64,000 bases of DNA from NCBI GenBank assembly GCA_002238965.1, contig MPNJ01000009.1, positions 62,001 to 126,000 of the forward strand, given 5' to 3'. A program made the position numbers and the translations under genes. This stretch comes from Nitrospinae bacterium bin107. GTDB taxonomy: Bacteria > UBA8248. Below, one piece after another: positions 44,655-53,195 of this stretch; the first letter of the stretch is position 1, and each line of letters opens with the position of its first letter. A model generated the notes under the pieces. That model saw only the letters and a list, made by a program, of their open reading frames with translations. It searched no databases and was not told the DNA's origin.

Positions 44655-45135
44655 CGGCCGGTTCAGCCGCCGTGCCCTCGCAGGCCTGCCGCCGCGAGAA
44701 AGAACGCACATAGAGAATCACATCCACGTAAACCGCCCGTTTCGCCCTCCAGGGCCGGCATCACCGTCAGGGCGTTTTCCGTCATCCGCTGCTGTGCGTC
44801 CTCCACGTGTTCGTCCGGCCATGTGTTCAGCTCGGTTTTTCGCGCGACCTTGCCGAGCGGGAGGCGTCGGCGCCTGCTCGCGGAAGGGCGTGAAGCGACG
44901 GATTACCGGGGAAGCGAACGTGAGAGAGAGGTTGTTCGGTGGAAGGACCCGCAATAGCCCGAAACCGGGATATTCAACAGCCCCCGAAGCGGTGTTCGGC
45001 GTCTTTCACCGGCGCCCTTTTTTGTTTATTGTAGCCGATGGCGGCGTGCCGGGACCTTCGTTTCAGAACCATTTGGCGCGGCAGGCGCGTCGCGACCGGT
45101 TCTTCATGTATCCCTTATTCCGAGGATGATGGAAA
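44655..45135. other. Intergenic region between the hybrid regulator and the binding-protein gene
   Basis: 481 bp. Contains the CBS fragment (44741-44857, minus) and a TATTCAACAGCCCCCGAAG sequence (44969-44987) related to repeats at 38.5 kb. No gene seen otherwise. Confidence 0.6.
44741..44857 (-). pseudogene. Fragment of a CBS domain from a second antiporter copy
   Basis: On the minus strand this 117-bp block matches 61986-62102 of the antiporter gene at about 101 of 117 positions (hand count) with no gap. It encodes ARKTELNTWPDEHVEDAQQR and ENALTVMPALEGE against ENALTVLPVLEGE. Nothing before or after matches, so it is a remnant tail, placed tail-to-tail with the kinase fusion. Confidence 0.75.
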
Positions 45136-46329
45136 ATGAAAGTGACTCGAAGTTTAGTGGCAATCGCGTTCCTGGGGGCGGCGACGCTCCTCACCGGCAC
45201 GGCCCTGGCGGCCGGTGAAATCACCATCGGCGGGTCCATCTCCCATACGGGCCGTTACGCGGAGCCGGCTGGCCGGTTCGTCAACGCCTATCGTCTGTTC
45301 GCCGAGCGGCAAAACGCGAGAGGCGGCCTGCTGGGCAGGAAGGTGAAACTGGTTCTCCTGGACGACAAATCGGACAAGCAGACCAGCATCAAGCTCTATG
45401 AGAGGCTCATCACGCAGGAGAAGATCGATTTCACGCTCGGTCCCTACTCCAGCGGCATCACCGACGCGGTGGCCAACCTCTTTGAAAGGCACGAATACCC
45501 CACGCTGGCGCCGGGCGCTTCCTCCAGAGGGCTGTGGGAGAAGGGGAGAAAATACCTTTTCAACCAGAACGCCGTAGCCCAGAAAAACCACAAGGGCGCA
45601 CTGCACATCGCCAGGGACATCGGGGTGAAGCGAATCGCCATCATCGGCGAGGACAGCCTCTTTCCCCGGCAGTCGGCGGAGGGCGCCGTGGAGTGGGCGA
45701 AGGAACTCGGCCTCCAGGTGGTGCTGAACGAGAACTATCCGCGCAAGCAGACCGACTTCACCGCGCTGCTGCAAAAAATCAAGGCGCGCCGGGCGGAGGC
45801 GCTTTTCTCGAACAGCTACTTCGCGGACGCCGCCGCGCAGATCCGCCAGCTCAGGGAGCTCAACATCAACCTCGAGATTTTCGCCGGAACCATCGGCCCC
45901 GGCCTCCCTGAATTCGCCAGGCAACTCGGCGCCACGGCAGAGTACGTTCTGGGCTTCAGCCAGTGGGAGCCGCAACCCGGCGCCCTGAAGTTTCCGGGTA
46001 TGAGAGAACTCATCGCCTCCTATGAGAAGCGCTACGGGGTGAAGCCCAGCGATCATGTCGCCATGGCCTACGGGGCGATTGAGGTGGTGAGTCAGGCGAT
46101 TCTGAAAGCGGGGTCCCATGATCGCGAAAAAGTCTGGAAGACGCTGCGCGCCTCGGCGTTCCAGACCGTGATGGGAAGATGGAAGGTGGATGAGAACAAC
46201 CTCAATGATCGCGACGGCCTGACGTTCCAGATTCTCGACGGCAGGCGCAGAATCGTCTGGCCGAAAGAACTCGCGGAAGTTCCCTACAAGCTGCCGATGC
46301 CCGGATGGAAGGAGAGAGGCAAACGCTGA
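45136..46329 (+). CDS. Branched-chain amino-acid-type ABC substrate-binding protein (Peripla_BP_6), orphan
   Basis: 397 aa. Signal peptide MKVTRSLVAIAFLGAATLL ending ALA|AGEI. The mature start EITIGGSISHTGRYAEPAGR and the hinge TLGPYSSGITDAVANLFERH are typical of LivK/AmiC-type proteins. Ligands range from amino acids to aromatic acids and urea; not predictable here. No permease or ATPase gene is adjacent, so it works with a distant transporter or as a sensor. Confidence 0.88.
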   Translation: MKVTRSLVAIAFLGAATLLTGTALAAGEITIGGSISHTGRYAEPAGRFVNAYRLFAERQNARGGLLGRKVKLVLLDDKSDKQTSIKLYERLITQEKIDFTLGPYSSGITDAVANLFERHEYPTLAPGASSRGLWEKGRKYLFNQNAVAQKNHKGALHIARDIGVKRIAIIGEDSLFPRQSAEGAVEWAKELGLQVVLNENYPRKQTDFTALLQKIKARRAEALFSNSYFADAAAQIRQLRELNINLEIFAGTIGPGLPEFARQLGATAEYVLGFSQWEPQPGALKFPGMRELIASYEKRYGVKPSDHVAMAYGAIEVVSQAILKAGSHDREKVWKTLRASAFQTVMGRWKVDENNLNDRDGLTFQILDGRRRIVWPKELAEVPYKLPMPGWKERGKR

Positions 46330-47237
46330 AGATGATTTTCCGGGACGCTTCGCGACTCGTTGACCACGCGGGCGGAAGCCTTCGTTTCGTCCTGCCGGGA
46401 AAAATTCGAGAGGAGGCTTTGCGCCTGATGACCATCCACGGGGTCGGTGCTGGTCGTCTGCACGGCCGGCGCGTGGATAAGGCCGGGAGGATGAGAGCAG
46501 GACGGAGGACAGGTAAGGGCGTAAGCGTTCGGTTAAGCGGTGAGATTGTCTCTGACAACGGAAGCATTTGTTGATTTAGTACGGTGCAATTGGTTTGGAA
46601 CCCTGCTTTGTTGACATCCATCACCCTCCCGCCGAACGCTTACCATCGCGCTCCGGCAGCGACGCGCAGGTTCGCGCTGACCTTTGAATTTATCCGCTTC
46701 CGATTTGATGACGTACCGGGGAAGATGGATGCCGAATGAAGTCTGGAAAAGTAAACTACTCCAATGATATCAACGAAATAGCGGAATTCCTCACCCGTCG
46801 GATATCCCCCACTGCCTGTAAACGGGCGAAAAGCCCCGTGAATTTATAGAATTTTTCGGAAATACCGAGTGATGAAACCCGACTAAGGAGGGGGGCGGGT
46901 TTGACGGCCATTGCGGGATAGATTGCCAAGCGATTAAGAAGCGATGGTCGTACCCGTCCACCGCCTCGAACCGCCTGAGCAGAGTCTCGTCGCCGTCGAG
47001 GAATCTGAACGCCCACACGTCGTCGGCACCGGTGGCAATCGTCCCCCCAAGCCGCCCGTCCGGCTTCGCTCCGCCGACCTAGAAAAAAATGGTGAAGCAA
47101 TCCGTCTGTGTGCTAACATACCCACCGGTTAATCGTTGTGGTCGGTTAATGAAGCCAAGAGCTTCGTCGGCGGAACGGGTGATGGCGACTCTGACGATGG
47201 GTTCGTCGTTTCTGCAACGCCCAAGAAAGGGTATTTC
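46330..47237. other. 908-bp region without a convincing gene
   Basis: Holds a diverged repeat (46693-46850) shared with 63.57 kb. On the minus strand 46900-47075 is an open stretch reading GADDVWAFRFLDGDETLLRR and FEAVDGYDHRFLIAWQSIPQ, which looks protein-like but starts after a stop and has no identifiable family. It is possibly a gene remnant. No RNA gene seen. Confidence 0.5.
46693..46850 (+). repeat. Dispersed repeat, copy 1
   Basis: TCCGCTTCCGATTTGAT at 46693 and TCCCCCACTG..TAAACGGGCG at 46805. The same two motifs occur at 63568 and 63681, spaced 112 versus 113 bp, with diverged sequence between. The following CCCCGTGAATTTAT also occurs at 37.76 kb. Possibly remnants of one mobile or regulatory element. 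Confidence 0.5.
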
Positions 47238-48515
47238 GTGGAAGCGAACCTCACTGTCATTCTGATCGTGGCGGTTTGCTCCGGTCTCTATATGGCCTGG
47301 GGGATCGGCGCCAACGACGTTGCGAATTCGATGGGAACCTCGGTCGGGTCGGGGGCCATCACGGTAGGCACCGCCATCGTGATCGCGGGCGTATTCGAAT
47401 TCCTCGGGGCGTTTCTGGCCGGCGGCGAAGTTACCTCGACGATCCGCAAGGGCATCATCGACGCGGATGCGCTCGGCCAGGATTCGGACCTGCTCGTCAT
47501 CGGCATGCTGTCGGCGCTCCTGGCGGCCGCCGTCTGGCTGACGGTCGCCTCCAGATTCGGCTGGCCCGTCTCTACCACGCACTCGATAGTCGGCGCGATC
47601 ATCGGATTCGCGGTTGTGGCGGTCGGGTTCGAGGCCGTCCGCTGGTGGGGCGTGGCGAAGATTGTCGCGAGCTGGGTCGTCACGCCCATCCTCGCCGGAA
47701 CGATCTCGTTTCTGCTGGTTCTGAGCGTGCAGTGGCTGATCTTCAATAAAGACGATCCTGCAAAGTACGCGCGCCGTTATGTGCCGGTCTACATCTTCGC
47801 CGCGGTGCTCATCACCTCGGTCGTGACGTTCGTCAAGGGCTTGAAGCACGTCGGCCTTGATCTGGGTACACCCCTGGCGATCTTCTATTCGGTGCTGTTT
47901 GCCGCCGCCATCGCGTGCGCCGGCCGCGCCGTCATCAACCGCATGAGCTTCGAGAGCGGCGATTCTCACTCGGGGGGAGGGTCGCGCTTCGCTAACGTCG
48001 AGCGGGCATTCGGAATCCTGATGATCGTCACCGCGTCGGGCATGGCGTTTGCCCACGGCTCCAACGACGTCGCCAACGCCATCGGGCCGCTGGCCGCAAT
48101 CATCGCCGTGGCGACGACCGGCGCGGTCGCCTCGAAGTCGGCGGTTCCACCCTGGCTTCTGCTGGTCGGCGCCTTCGGCATCGTCGTCGGCCTGGCGACG
48201 TTCGGGTACCGGGTAATGGCGACGATCGGGAGGAAGATCACGGAGCTGACGCCGAGCCGCGGGTTCGCCGCCGAGTTCGCCGCCGCGTCGACGGTGGTGG
48301 TGGCGAGCGGTACGGGGCTGCCGGTCTCGACGACGCAGACGCTCGTGGGCGCGGTGATCGGAGTCGGCCTTGCCCGTGGCGTGGGCGCCCTCGACTTCGG
48401 CGTGGTGCGCACGATCTTCGTGTCCTGGGTTGTGACGCTTCCCGCCGGGGCCGCGCTCGCGGTGTTCTTCTACTCCATCCTGAGCCTGATCTTGGGCGGG
48501 AGCGCCGGGCCATGA
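47238..48515 (+). CDS. pit: Inorganic phosphate transporter, PiT family
   Basis: 425 aa with about ten membrane helices and the duplicated Pho4 signature: AWGIGANDVANSMGTSVGSG near the N-terminus and AFAHGSNDVANAIGPLAA in the second half. Low-affinity metal-phosphate/H+ or Na+ symport by family. GTG at 47238 follows AAGAAAGG at 7 nt; the frame extends back to 47136, but the extra 34 residues are polar and not PiT-like. It overlaps the GPP34 gene by 4 nt. Confidence 0.9.
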   Translation: MEANLTVILIVAVCSGLYMAWGIGANDVANSMGTSVGSGAITVGTAIVIAGVFEFLGAFLAGGEVTSTIRKGIIDADALGQDSDLLVIGMLSALLAAAVWLTVASRFGWPVSTTHSIVGAIIGFAVVAVGFEAVRWWGVAKIVASWVVTPILAGTISFLLVLSVQWLIFNKDDPAKYARRYVPVYIFAAVLITSVVTFVKGLKHVGLDLGTPLAIFYSVLFAAAIACAGRAVINRMSFESGDSHSGGGSRFANVERAFGILMIVTASGMAFAHGSNDVANAIGPLAAIIAVATTGAVASKSAVPPWLLLVGAFGIVVGLATFGYRVMATIGRKITELTPSRGFAAEFAAASTVVVASGTGLPVSTTQTLVGAVIGVGLARGVGALDFGVVRTIFVSWVVTLPAGAALAVFFYSILSLILGGSAGP

Positions 48516-49153
48516 GATTCGCCGAGGAATTCCTGCTCCTGCTCCGCGCCGAGGACGGAACGCTCTCGAGGGCGGCGGAATGGCTGGTGCGGGCCGCGCT
48601 CGGCGCCGCCGTGTTGATGGATCTCGCGCTCGAGAACCGCATCGACACCGACCCCGACGGGTTGTTCCTCACCGATTCGACGCCGGTCGGCGACCCTCTG
48701 CTCGATCCGATGCTCGCCGAGATTGCGCGGGAGGAAACGACCCATGACGCCCTCTACTGGGTGGATCACGCCACCCGGCACGCCGACGATATCCGCGAAA
48801 CCGCATTGGAGCAGCTCATCGGGAACGGGGTACTGGAACTGAAGGATGACCGCTTCCTCTGGATATTCGGGACGCGACGCTACCTGGTCGCGGATGAGAA
48901 GGTCGAGCGTGCGTTGGTGAAACGGATCAGAACGGTGCTCTTGAGCGAGGTGATTCCCGACCCTGAGGATATCATCATCATCACCCTCGCGGACGGCTGC
49001 GGCCTCATCGGCCCGCTGTTGTCTTCCGACGAACTGGTCCGGGCTGCGCCGCGGCTCGAACTGGTGCGGATGATGGACCTGATCGGGCGGGCGTTCCTGA
49101 ACGCCATGGACGTGGCCGTCCAGCCTGCCGCGGGCAAACTCGATCAAAGTTGA
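48512..49153 (+). CDS. GPP34/GOLPH3-family protein
   Basis: 213 aa. All-helical GPP34 features: EEFLLLLRAEDGTL, LGAAVLMDLALENRI, DSTPVGDPLLDPMLAEIA, DIRETALEQLIGNGVLE and FGTRRYLVAD. Eukaryotic members bind PI4P and Golgi glycosyltransferases; bacterial members occur mainly in actinobacteria and their function is unknown. The ATG overlaps the Pit stop (ATGA), so it is translationally coupled to a phosphate carrier, where DUF47/PhoU-like partners usually stand. A membrane-peripheral regulator of the transporter is a reasonable inference only. Confidence 0.82.
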   Translation: MRFAEEFLLLLRAEDGTLSRAAEWLVRAALGAAVLMDLALENRIDTDPDGLFLTDSTPVGDPLLDPMLAEIAREETTHDALYWVDHATRHADDIRETALEQLIGNGVLELKDDRFLWIFGTRRYLVADEKVERALVKRIRTVLLSEVIPDPEDIIIITLADGCGLIGPLLSSDELVRAAPRLELVRMMDLIGRAFLNAMDVAVQPAAGKLDQS

Positions 49154-49287
49154 TTCCGCAAGCCCCCGTCGATTCGCCTTGCAATGCAAGATCGGGATTG
49201 CGCCCCCACGACGCACGGCTCGGTCGACCACGGCCACCCGTTCGGCAGGGTCAACCGCAGGCGTCTGCGGCTGATGACGATCGGAAA

Positions 49288-49776
49288 CTAGAAGAAGAGA
49301 ATCAACAGGAAGAGGCTTACCAGTCCGCCGATCATGAAACAGGCGGCGCTGACGGTGCCGGCCACCGTGGTGTAGTCCGCGATGCGAAACGTCTCACTGT
49401 TCACCGTGAAGAGCACTTTCGTGCGATCCAGGTTACCGTCGACGAACTGCTTGAGCCCGTCTTCCGCCCCGTGGGCTTCTTTCACCGAGACCAGGGTCAC
49501 CAGAACGAGGGTAAGAGCCGCCATGAGAACGCCGGTTCCGAACACGACCAGAGCCAGCAGGAGCATCCAGTGGTAGAACGCATTCTCAGCCTTCGCGTTA
49601 TTGCTCATGAACCCGATGATCAACGCGGTGCCGCCCGCGTTTCCGTAGAGCAGCATGCGCCCCGACTCGGTGATGAGCCGGAACATGGTGCCGCGCCGCA
49701 GGGCGATGACCTTGTAGAGTTCGCGCAGCCACTCCTCTCCGACTTCTTCGGTGGAAAACTCATCTACCTTTTTCAA
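49288..49776 (-). CDS. Small membrane protein of unknown function, last gene of the SPFH operon
   Basis: 162 aa. A charged N-terminus (1-40) is followed by hydrophobic segments at about 47-60 (short), 69-98 (probably one long or two short helices) and 137-161 (VSAACFMIGGLVSLFLLILF). It lacks a signal peptide. It overlaps the preceding binding-protein gene by 4 nt on the minus strand, so the two are made together. No family recognised. Confidence 0.8.
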   Translation of the reverse strand: MKKVDEFSTEEVGEEWLRELYKVIALRRGTMFRLITESGRMLLYGNAGGTALIIGFMSNNAKAENAFYHWMLLLALVVFGTGVLMAALTLVLVTLVSVKEAHGAEDGLKQFVDGNLDRTKVLFTVNSETFRIADYTTVAGTVSAACFMIGGLVSLFLLILFF

Positions 49777-50969
49777 GGCCGCCTTCTCCTTTCGTGGAAT
49801 CGCCGCAGTTCCCGAGATTCGGTCATCCTGACGTATTTCGAGCCGAAGTTGGTCCCAGGCTTGAATTCAACGGCCCAGTCGTCAATGCGTATTTCGCCGG
49901 CGGCCAAAGCCTCCTGCAGGAATCTCTTCCGCGTAACTTCCCCGCCCGTGCGTTCCAGCACGGCGATGACGAAGCGCCCGAGAATGTAGCCCTCCAGAGA
50001 CAACTGGCTGAAGGCGGGCTGAACGGAGCCGTCGCGCTTCTCCTTCGCTCTCGCCAGCATGGCGCGCTGAAAACTTCTGACGATTTTTCTGCTCGCGTCG
50101 TTCGCGTCCGGCAGCACCTCGCTCATCATGATTTTGCCGCTCGGCGCTTTCAGCCTCCGCCTCAAACTCTCGGATTGGGCGATGGACAGAATCGTCATGA
50201 TGTAACCGTATCCCAGGTCGTTCGCGAGATTGATGATCTCCGCACTGGCCCCACCCGTCCCGCCGATCATCAAGACGTCGAGGTCGGCTTTTTGCAGGAC
50301 GAAAAGGCCCGCGTGAACGGCATGGGTGTTGCGCGAAAAACTCGCTTTCGCCAGGACGCGGAGTTTGTGCCCGGCGAGCGCCGCCCGGTAGCTCTTCAAT
50401 ATGGAGCGCCCGAAAGCGTCGTCCTGATAGATGATGCCGAAGCGCTTCTTCCCATGGTAACGAACGATGTGGTCCACCAAGGCGCGGACCTCCTGGGAAT
50501 AGCTCGCCCTCAGGTGGACGAGGTTGGGATACCGCTTGGCGTCGCGCAGAAAGTCGGCGCCGCTCAGGACGCCCACCAACGGGATACCGGCGTTTCGCAG
50601 CACCGGCGCGGCGCGCTTCGTCGTAGGGGTTCCCGTTCCGCCGATCAAGGCGAGCACGTCGTTTTCGGCGGCGAACCTCTTCGCGTTCGCCGCGGCTCTT
50701 TGCGGCTCATATCCGTCGTCGAGCGAAATCAACTTCAACACCCTCCCGCCTACGCCCCCGCGGGCGTTGCGCTCATCGAGCGCCGCGTTGAGGCCGCTTT
50801 GGAAGAGCAAACCCGCGCGCCTGGCCGGCCCCGAGATGCTGACGGTCTGGCCGAAAACCACCGCCTCCGCACTCACGCCCGGCGCCGCCGCCGAGAGCGA
50901 CGGGGCCAGCAGCAGCGCCAGCGCCAGAAAGGGCGCCGCCCGAAGCATTCCGAGGAGTCGATCCATCAT
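49773..50969 (-). CDS. Branched-chain amino-acid-type ABC substrate-binding protein (Peripla_BP_6) within the SPFH operon
   Basis: 398 aa. Signal peptide MMDRLLGMLRAAPFLALAL running to about 30 (SLSAAAPG). The mature protein has VFGQTVSISGPARRAGLLFQ, GVGGRVLKLISLDDGYEPQR, ALIGGTGTPTTKRAAPVLRN and FGIIYQDDAFGRSILKSYRA, matching LivK/AmiC types. ATG pair at 50969/50966 just after the HflK stop (TAAG-ATG-ATG); the further upstream in-frame start at 50993 would lie inside hflK. No permease or ATPase of the LIV type is nearby. Its tight coupling to SPFH genes is unusual. Confidence 0.88.
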   Translation of the reverse strand: MMDRLLGMLRAAPFLALALLLAPSLSAAAPGVSAEAVVFGQTVSISGPARRAGLLFQSGLNAALDERNARGGVGGRVLKLISLDDGYEPQRAAANAKRFAAENDVLALIGGTGTPTTKRAAPVLRNAGIPLVGVLSGADFLRDAKRYPNLVHLRASYSQEVRALVDHIVRYHGKKRFGIIYQDDAFGRSILKSYRAALAGHKLRVLAKASFSRNTHAVHAGLFVLQKADLDVLMIGGTGGASAEIINLANDLGYGYIMTILSIAQSESLRRRLKAPSGKIMMSEVLPDANDASRKIVRSFQRAMLARAKEKRDGSVQPAFSQLSLEGYILGRFVIAVLERTGGEVTRKRFLQEALAAGEIRIDDWAVEFKPGTNFGSKYVRMTESRELRRFHERRRRP

Positions 50970-50970
50970 C

Positions 50971-52287
50971 TTATTTTCCCGTCTTACGCCCATGGTTGTT
51001 CCCGCCCGCGCCGAGCATCTTCTCCGTCATCGGCCTCTGGTCCGCCCGGTTTCCGAGTCCCCTGCGGCCGCGCGCGCCGTGGCGATGGGAGAATATGGAG
51101 GGGGTATCGAATATGAGAGAGCGAGGATTGGCCACCCGCGCGTGATCGCGCTCCGAGCGCCTTTTGTGGAACTGGCCTTGCATCAGCGGCTTGTCCGACC
51201 GGGTGGTTTCGAACTGGTGGATGTAGGGCGGCATCGTGGCCCTGCTCAATCGCCCATCGCCGTCGGCGGACGTATGCGGCATTCGCGTCACCATTTCCGC
51301 CCGGGCATGGCCTGCCCCTTCCGCCGGGCCGAACCCGGCCACGCCGTCGAGCATGTTGATGTCGATGGTCGAGTCCTTGCCCGGATTCACCACCGACAGG
51401 GTCGCCTCGGTGAATATCGCGCGCATGCGCTGCCAATAACGCGTGATAGCCACCTGTTTCGGGTTCTTCCTGTATTCAGCCAGCAACGCCTTGAAGGCGC
51501 GGACACTGCCGCGCGCCTGAACGAGGCGTTCGCGGGCGTTCGCCTTCGCGTTCATGATCAGCGCCACGGCCTGCCCCTTGCTGCGAGCGAGGAGTTTTTC
51601 CCTCTGGCTGTTCGCCCGGCTCACGACCTGCTCGCGCTCGGCGATGGCGTCGTTGACGTCGCGGAACGCCTGGAGGGTCTCGGGGATCGGGCGCACCTCG
51701 ACGATGTTCAGCGTGACGAGTTCAACCCCGACGCCCAGCGATTCGAGGCGTTTACGCACGATATCGGACAACTGCCGTTGAATGACGTCGCGATTCGAGG
51801 TGAAGATCAAGTCGATGTAGTTTTCCCCCAGTATCTTCACCAATCCCTCCCGGACGAGCATGGTGAGCATCGTGCGGGGGTCGGAGGCCGCAAAGAGGTA
51901 GGAGCGCAGGTTCTTGATCTTGTATTGAACGGCCACATCCGCTTCGAGGAGATTCATGTCTCCGGAGAGTATCGTAAAGTTGATCGTGCCGCCGCGCCTG
52001 CTCCCTACCTGGTACCCGACGATTCTCTTAACCTGGCGAACGTACGCTTGTTCGATGAGCGGGACGGCGTAGCCCAGCCCCGGGCCGATTTCGGCGTCGA
52101 CCACTTTCCCGAAGCGGGTGCGTACGGCTTGCTCTTCTTTCTTGACGACGTAGAAGCCGCTCGCCAGGAATCCGAGCACGCAGACGGCGATGAGACAGCC
52201 GATAATCTTCTTGTAGTTCCGCCCGAAATAGTCGAATACGGCGTATATGATTCGCGTGCTCGGCGGCTTTGCTTGGTCTTCGTTCAT
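50971..52287 (-). CDS. hflK: SPFH/Band 7 protein, HflK-like
   Basis: 438 aa. One N-terminal TM (about 28-50), then the SPFH domain: VVKKEEQAVRTRFGKVVDAE, LSGDMNLLEADVAVQYKIKN, REGLVKILGENYIDLIFTSN. A long helix (about 215-275) ends VLVQARGS-type sequence, with ITRYWQRMRAIFTEATLSVV and KDSTIDINMLDG. The C-terminal about 95 residues are polar, disordered and rich in R/H. HflK/HflC assemble a cage around FtsH in E. coli. Overlaps hflC by 4 nt. This is the second HflK-type domain of the operon. Confidence 0.9.
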   Translation of the reverse strand: MNEDQAKPPSTRIIYAVFDYFGRNYKKIIGCLIAVCVLGFLASGFYVVKKEEQAVRTRFGKVVDAEIGPGLGYAVPLIEQAYVRQVKRIVGYQVGSRRGGTINFTILSGDMNLLEADVAVQYKIKNLRSYLFAASDPRTMLTMLVREGLVKILGENYIDLIFTSNRDVIQRQLSDIVRKRLESLGVGVELVTLNIVEVRPIPETLQAFRDVNDAIAEREQVVSRANSQREKLLARSKGQAVALIMNAKANARERLVQARGSVRAFKALLAEYRKNPKQVAITRYWQRMRAIFTEATLSVVNPGKDSTIDINMLDGVAGFGPAEGAGHARAEMVTRMPHTSADGDGRLSRATMPPYIHQFETTRSDKPLMQGQFHKRRSERDHARVANPRSLIFDTPSIFSHRHGARGRRGLGNRADQRPMTEKMLGAGGNNHGRKTGK

Positions 52288-53195
52288 CGGCCCGTCCCGT
52301 CCTGGCGGGGCATCTCCTTGCTGTCGAGGTATTTGAACAGTTCATTGTCCGCCGGCAGCATGAGAGTCGTGTTCCGGTCGATTATCAGATCATAGCTGTC
52401 GAGGGCGCGGATGAACTTGTAGAACTCCGGATCCGCCTTGTACGCCGCACCTAGCAGCGCCATCGCCTCGGCTTCCGCCTTGCCCAGAATGATCGTCGCC
52501 TCGGCGTGGGCGTCGGCGAGGAGTTTTTCGTGCTCGTTGATGGCGCGGGCCTCGATGCGGATCGCCGTCTCCTCCCCCTCGCTCCGGTAGCGGGCGGCGA
52601 TGCGGGCGCGCTCGGAGATCATCCGCTGAATCACGCTCGGCCGGTTCGCCACCGGCAGCGTGTATTCGACGATTCCGGTCCGCACCACCTCCACGCCGTA
52701 ATTCTTCCTCGCGGTGGGCGCGATGAGGCCCAGAATATTCTGAGACGCCTCGCTCAGGTCTTCATGCTCCAGACCCAGACCGATGAAGGCGTCGCGCGCC
52801 TTGTTGGAGATGATGATGCCGCTGCTCGACATGTAGAGGTCCTTGAGCCGATTCGTCGCGCTCTTGCCGGTACGGATGGACTCGACGAAGAGAATGGGGT
52901 CCCGCACGCGCCAGAGCAGGTATCCGTCGATGAGAACGCTCTTCTGATCTTCGGTAATCAACTCCTGGGTGAGGCCGGTCATGGCGTGAATGCGCCGATC
53001 GACCTTATAGACCCTGGATATGGGCCGGGGCCATTTCATGTGGAGACCGGGCTGTCTGGCGGGAGGCGAAATCTTGCCGAAGTGGGTCAGCACGCCCTGC
53101 TGCGTCTCCTCGACGACGTAGAAGCAGTCGTAGGCTACGACGAGCAGGACAACCACGGCGATGGCCGTGACGATTCTCTTTGCGCTGAGGGTCAT
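52284..53195 (-). CDS. hflC: SPFH/Band 7 protein, HflC-like
   Basis: 303 aa. N-terminal TM (about 7-25), YVVEETQQGVLTHFGKISPP, GLHMKWPRPISRVYKVDRR, IDGYLLWRVRDPILFVESI, RARIAARYRSEGEETAIRIE and the HflC ending EFYKFIRALDSYDLIIDRNT. It is predicted to alternate with an HflK-type partner in a ring. Lies between two HflK-type proteins with 4-nt overlaps on both sides. Confidence 0.92.
   Translation of the reverse strand: MTLSAKRIVTAIAVVVLLVVAYDCFYVVEETQQGVLTHFGKISPPARQPGLHMKWPRPISRVYKVDRRIHAMTGLTQELITEDQKSVLIDGYLLWRVRDPILFVESIRTGKSATNRLKDLYMSSSGIIISNKARDAFIGLGLEHEDLSEASQNILGLIAPTARKNYGVEVVRTGIVEYTLPVANRPSVIQRMISERARIAARYRSEGEETAIRIEARAINEHEKLLADAHAEATIILGKAEAEAMALLGAAYKADPEFYKFIRALDSYDLIIDRNTTLMLPADNELFKYLDSKEMPRQDGTGR

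Noticed and set aside
42213-44711. Long minus-strand frames opposite the hybrid kinase
   Set aside because: Shadow frames; no domain features, while the + strand has every kinase and receiver motif.
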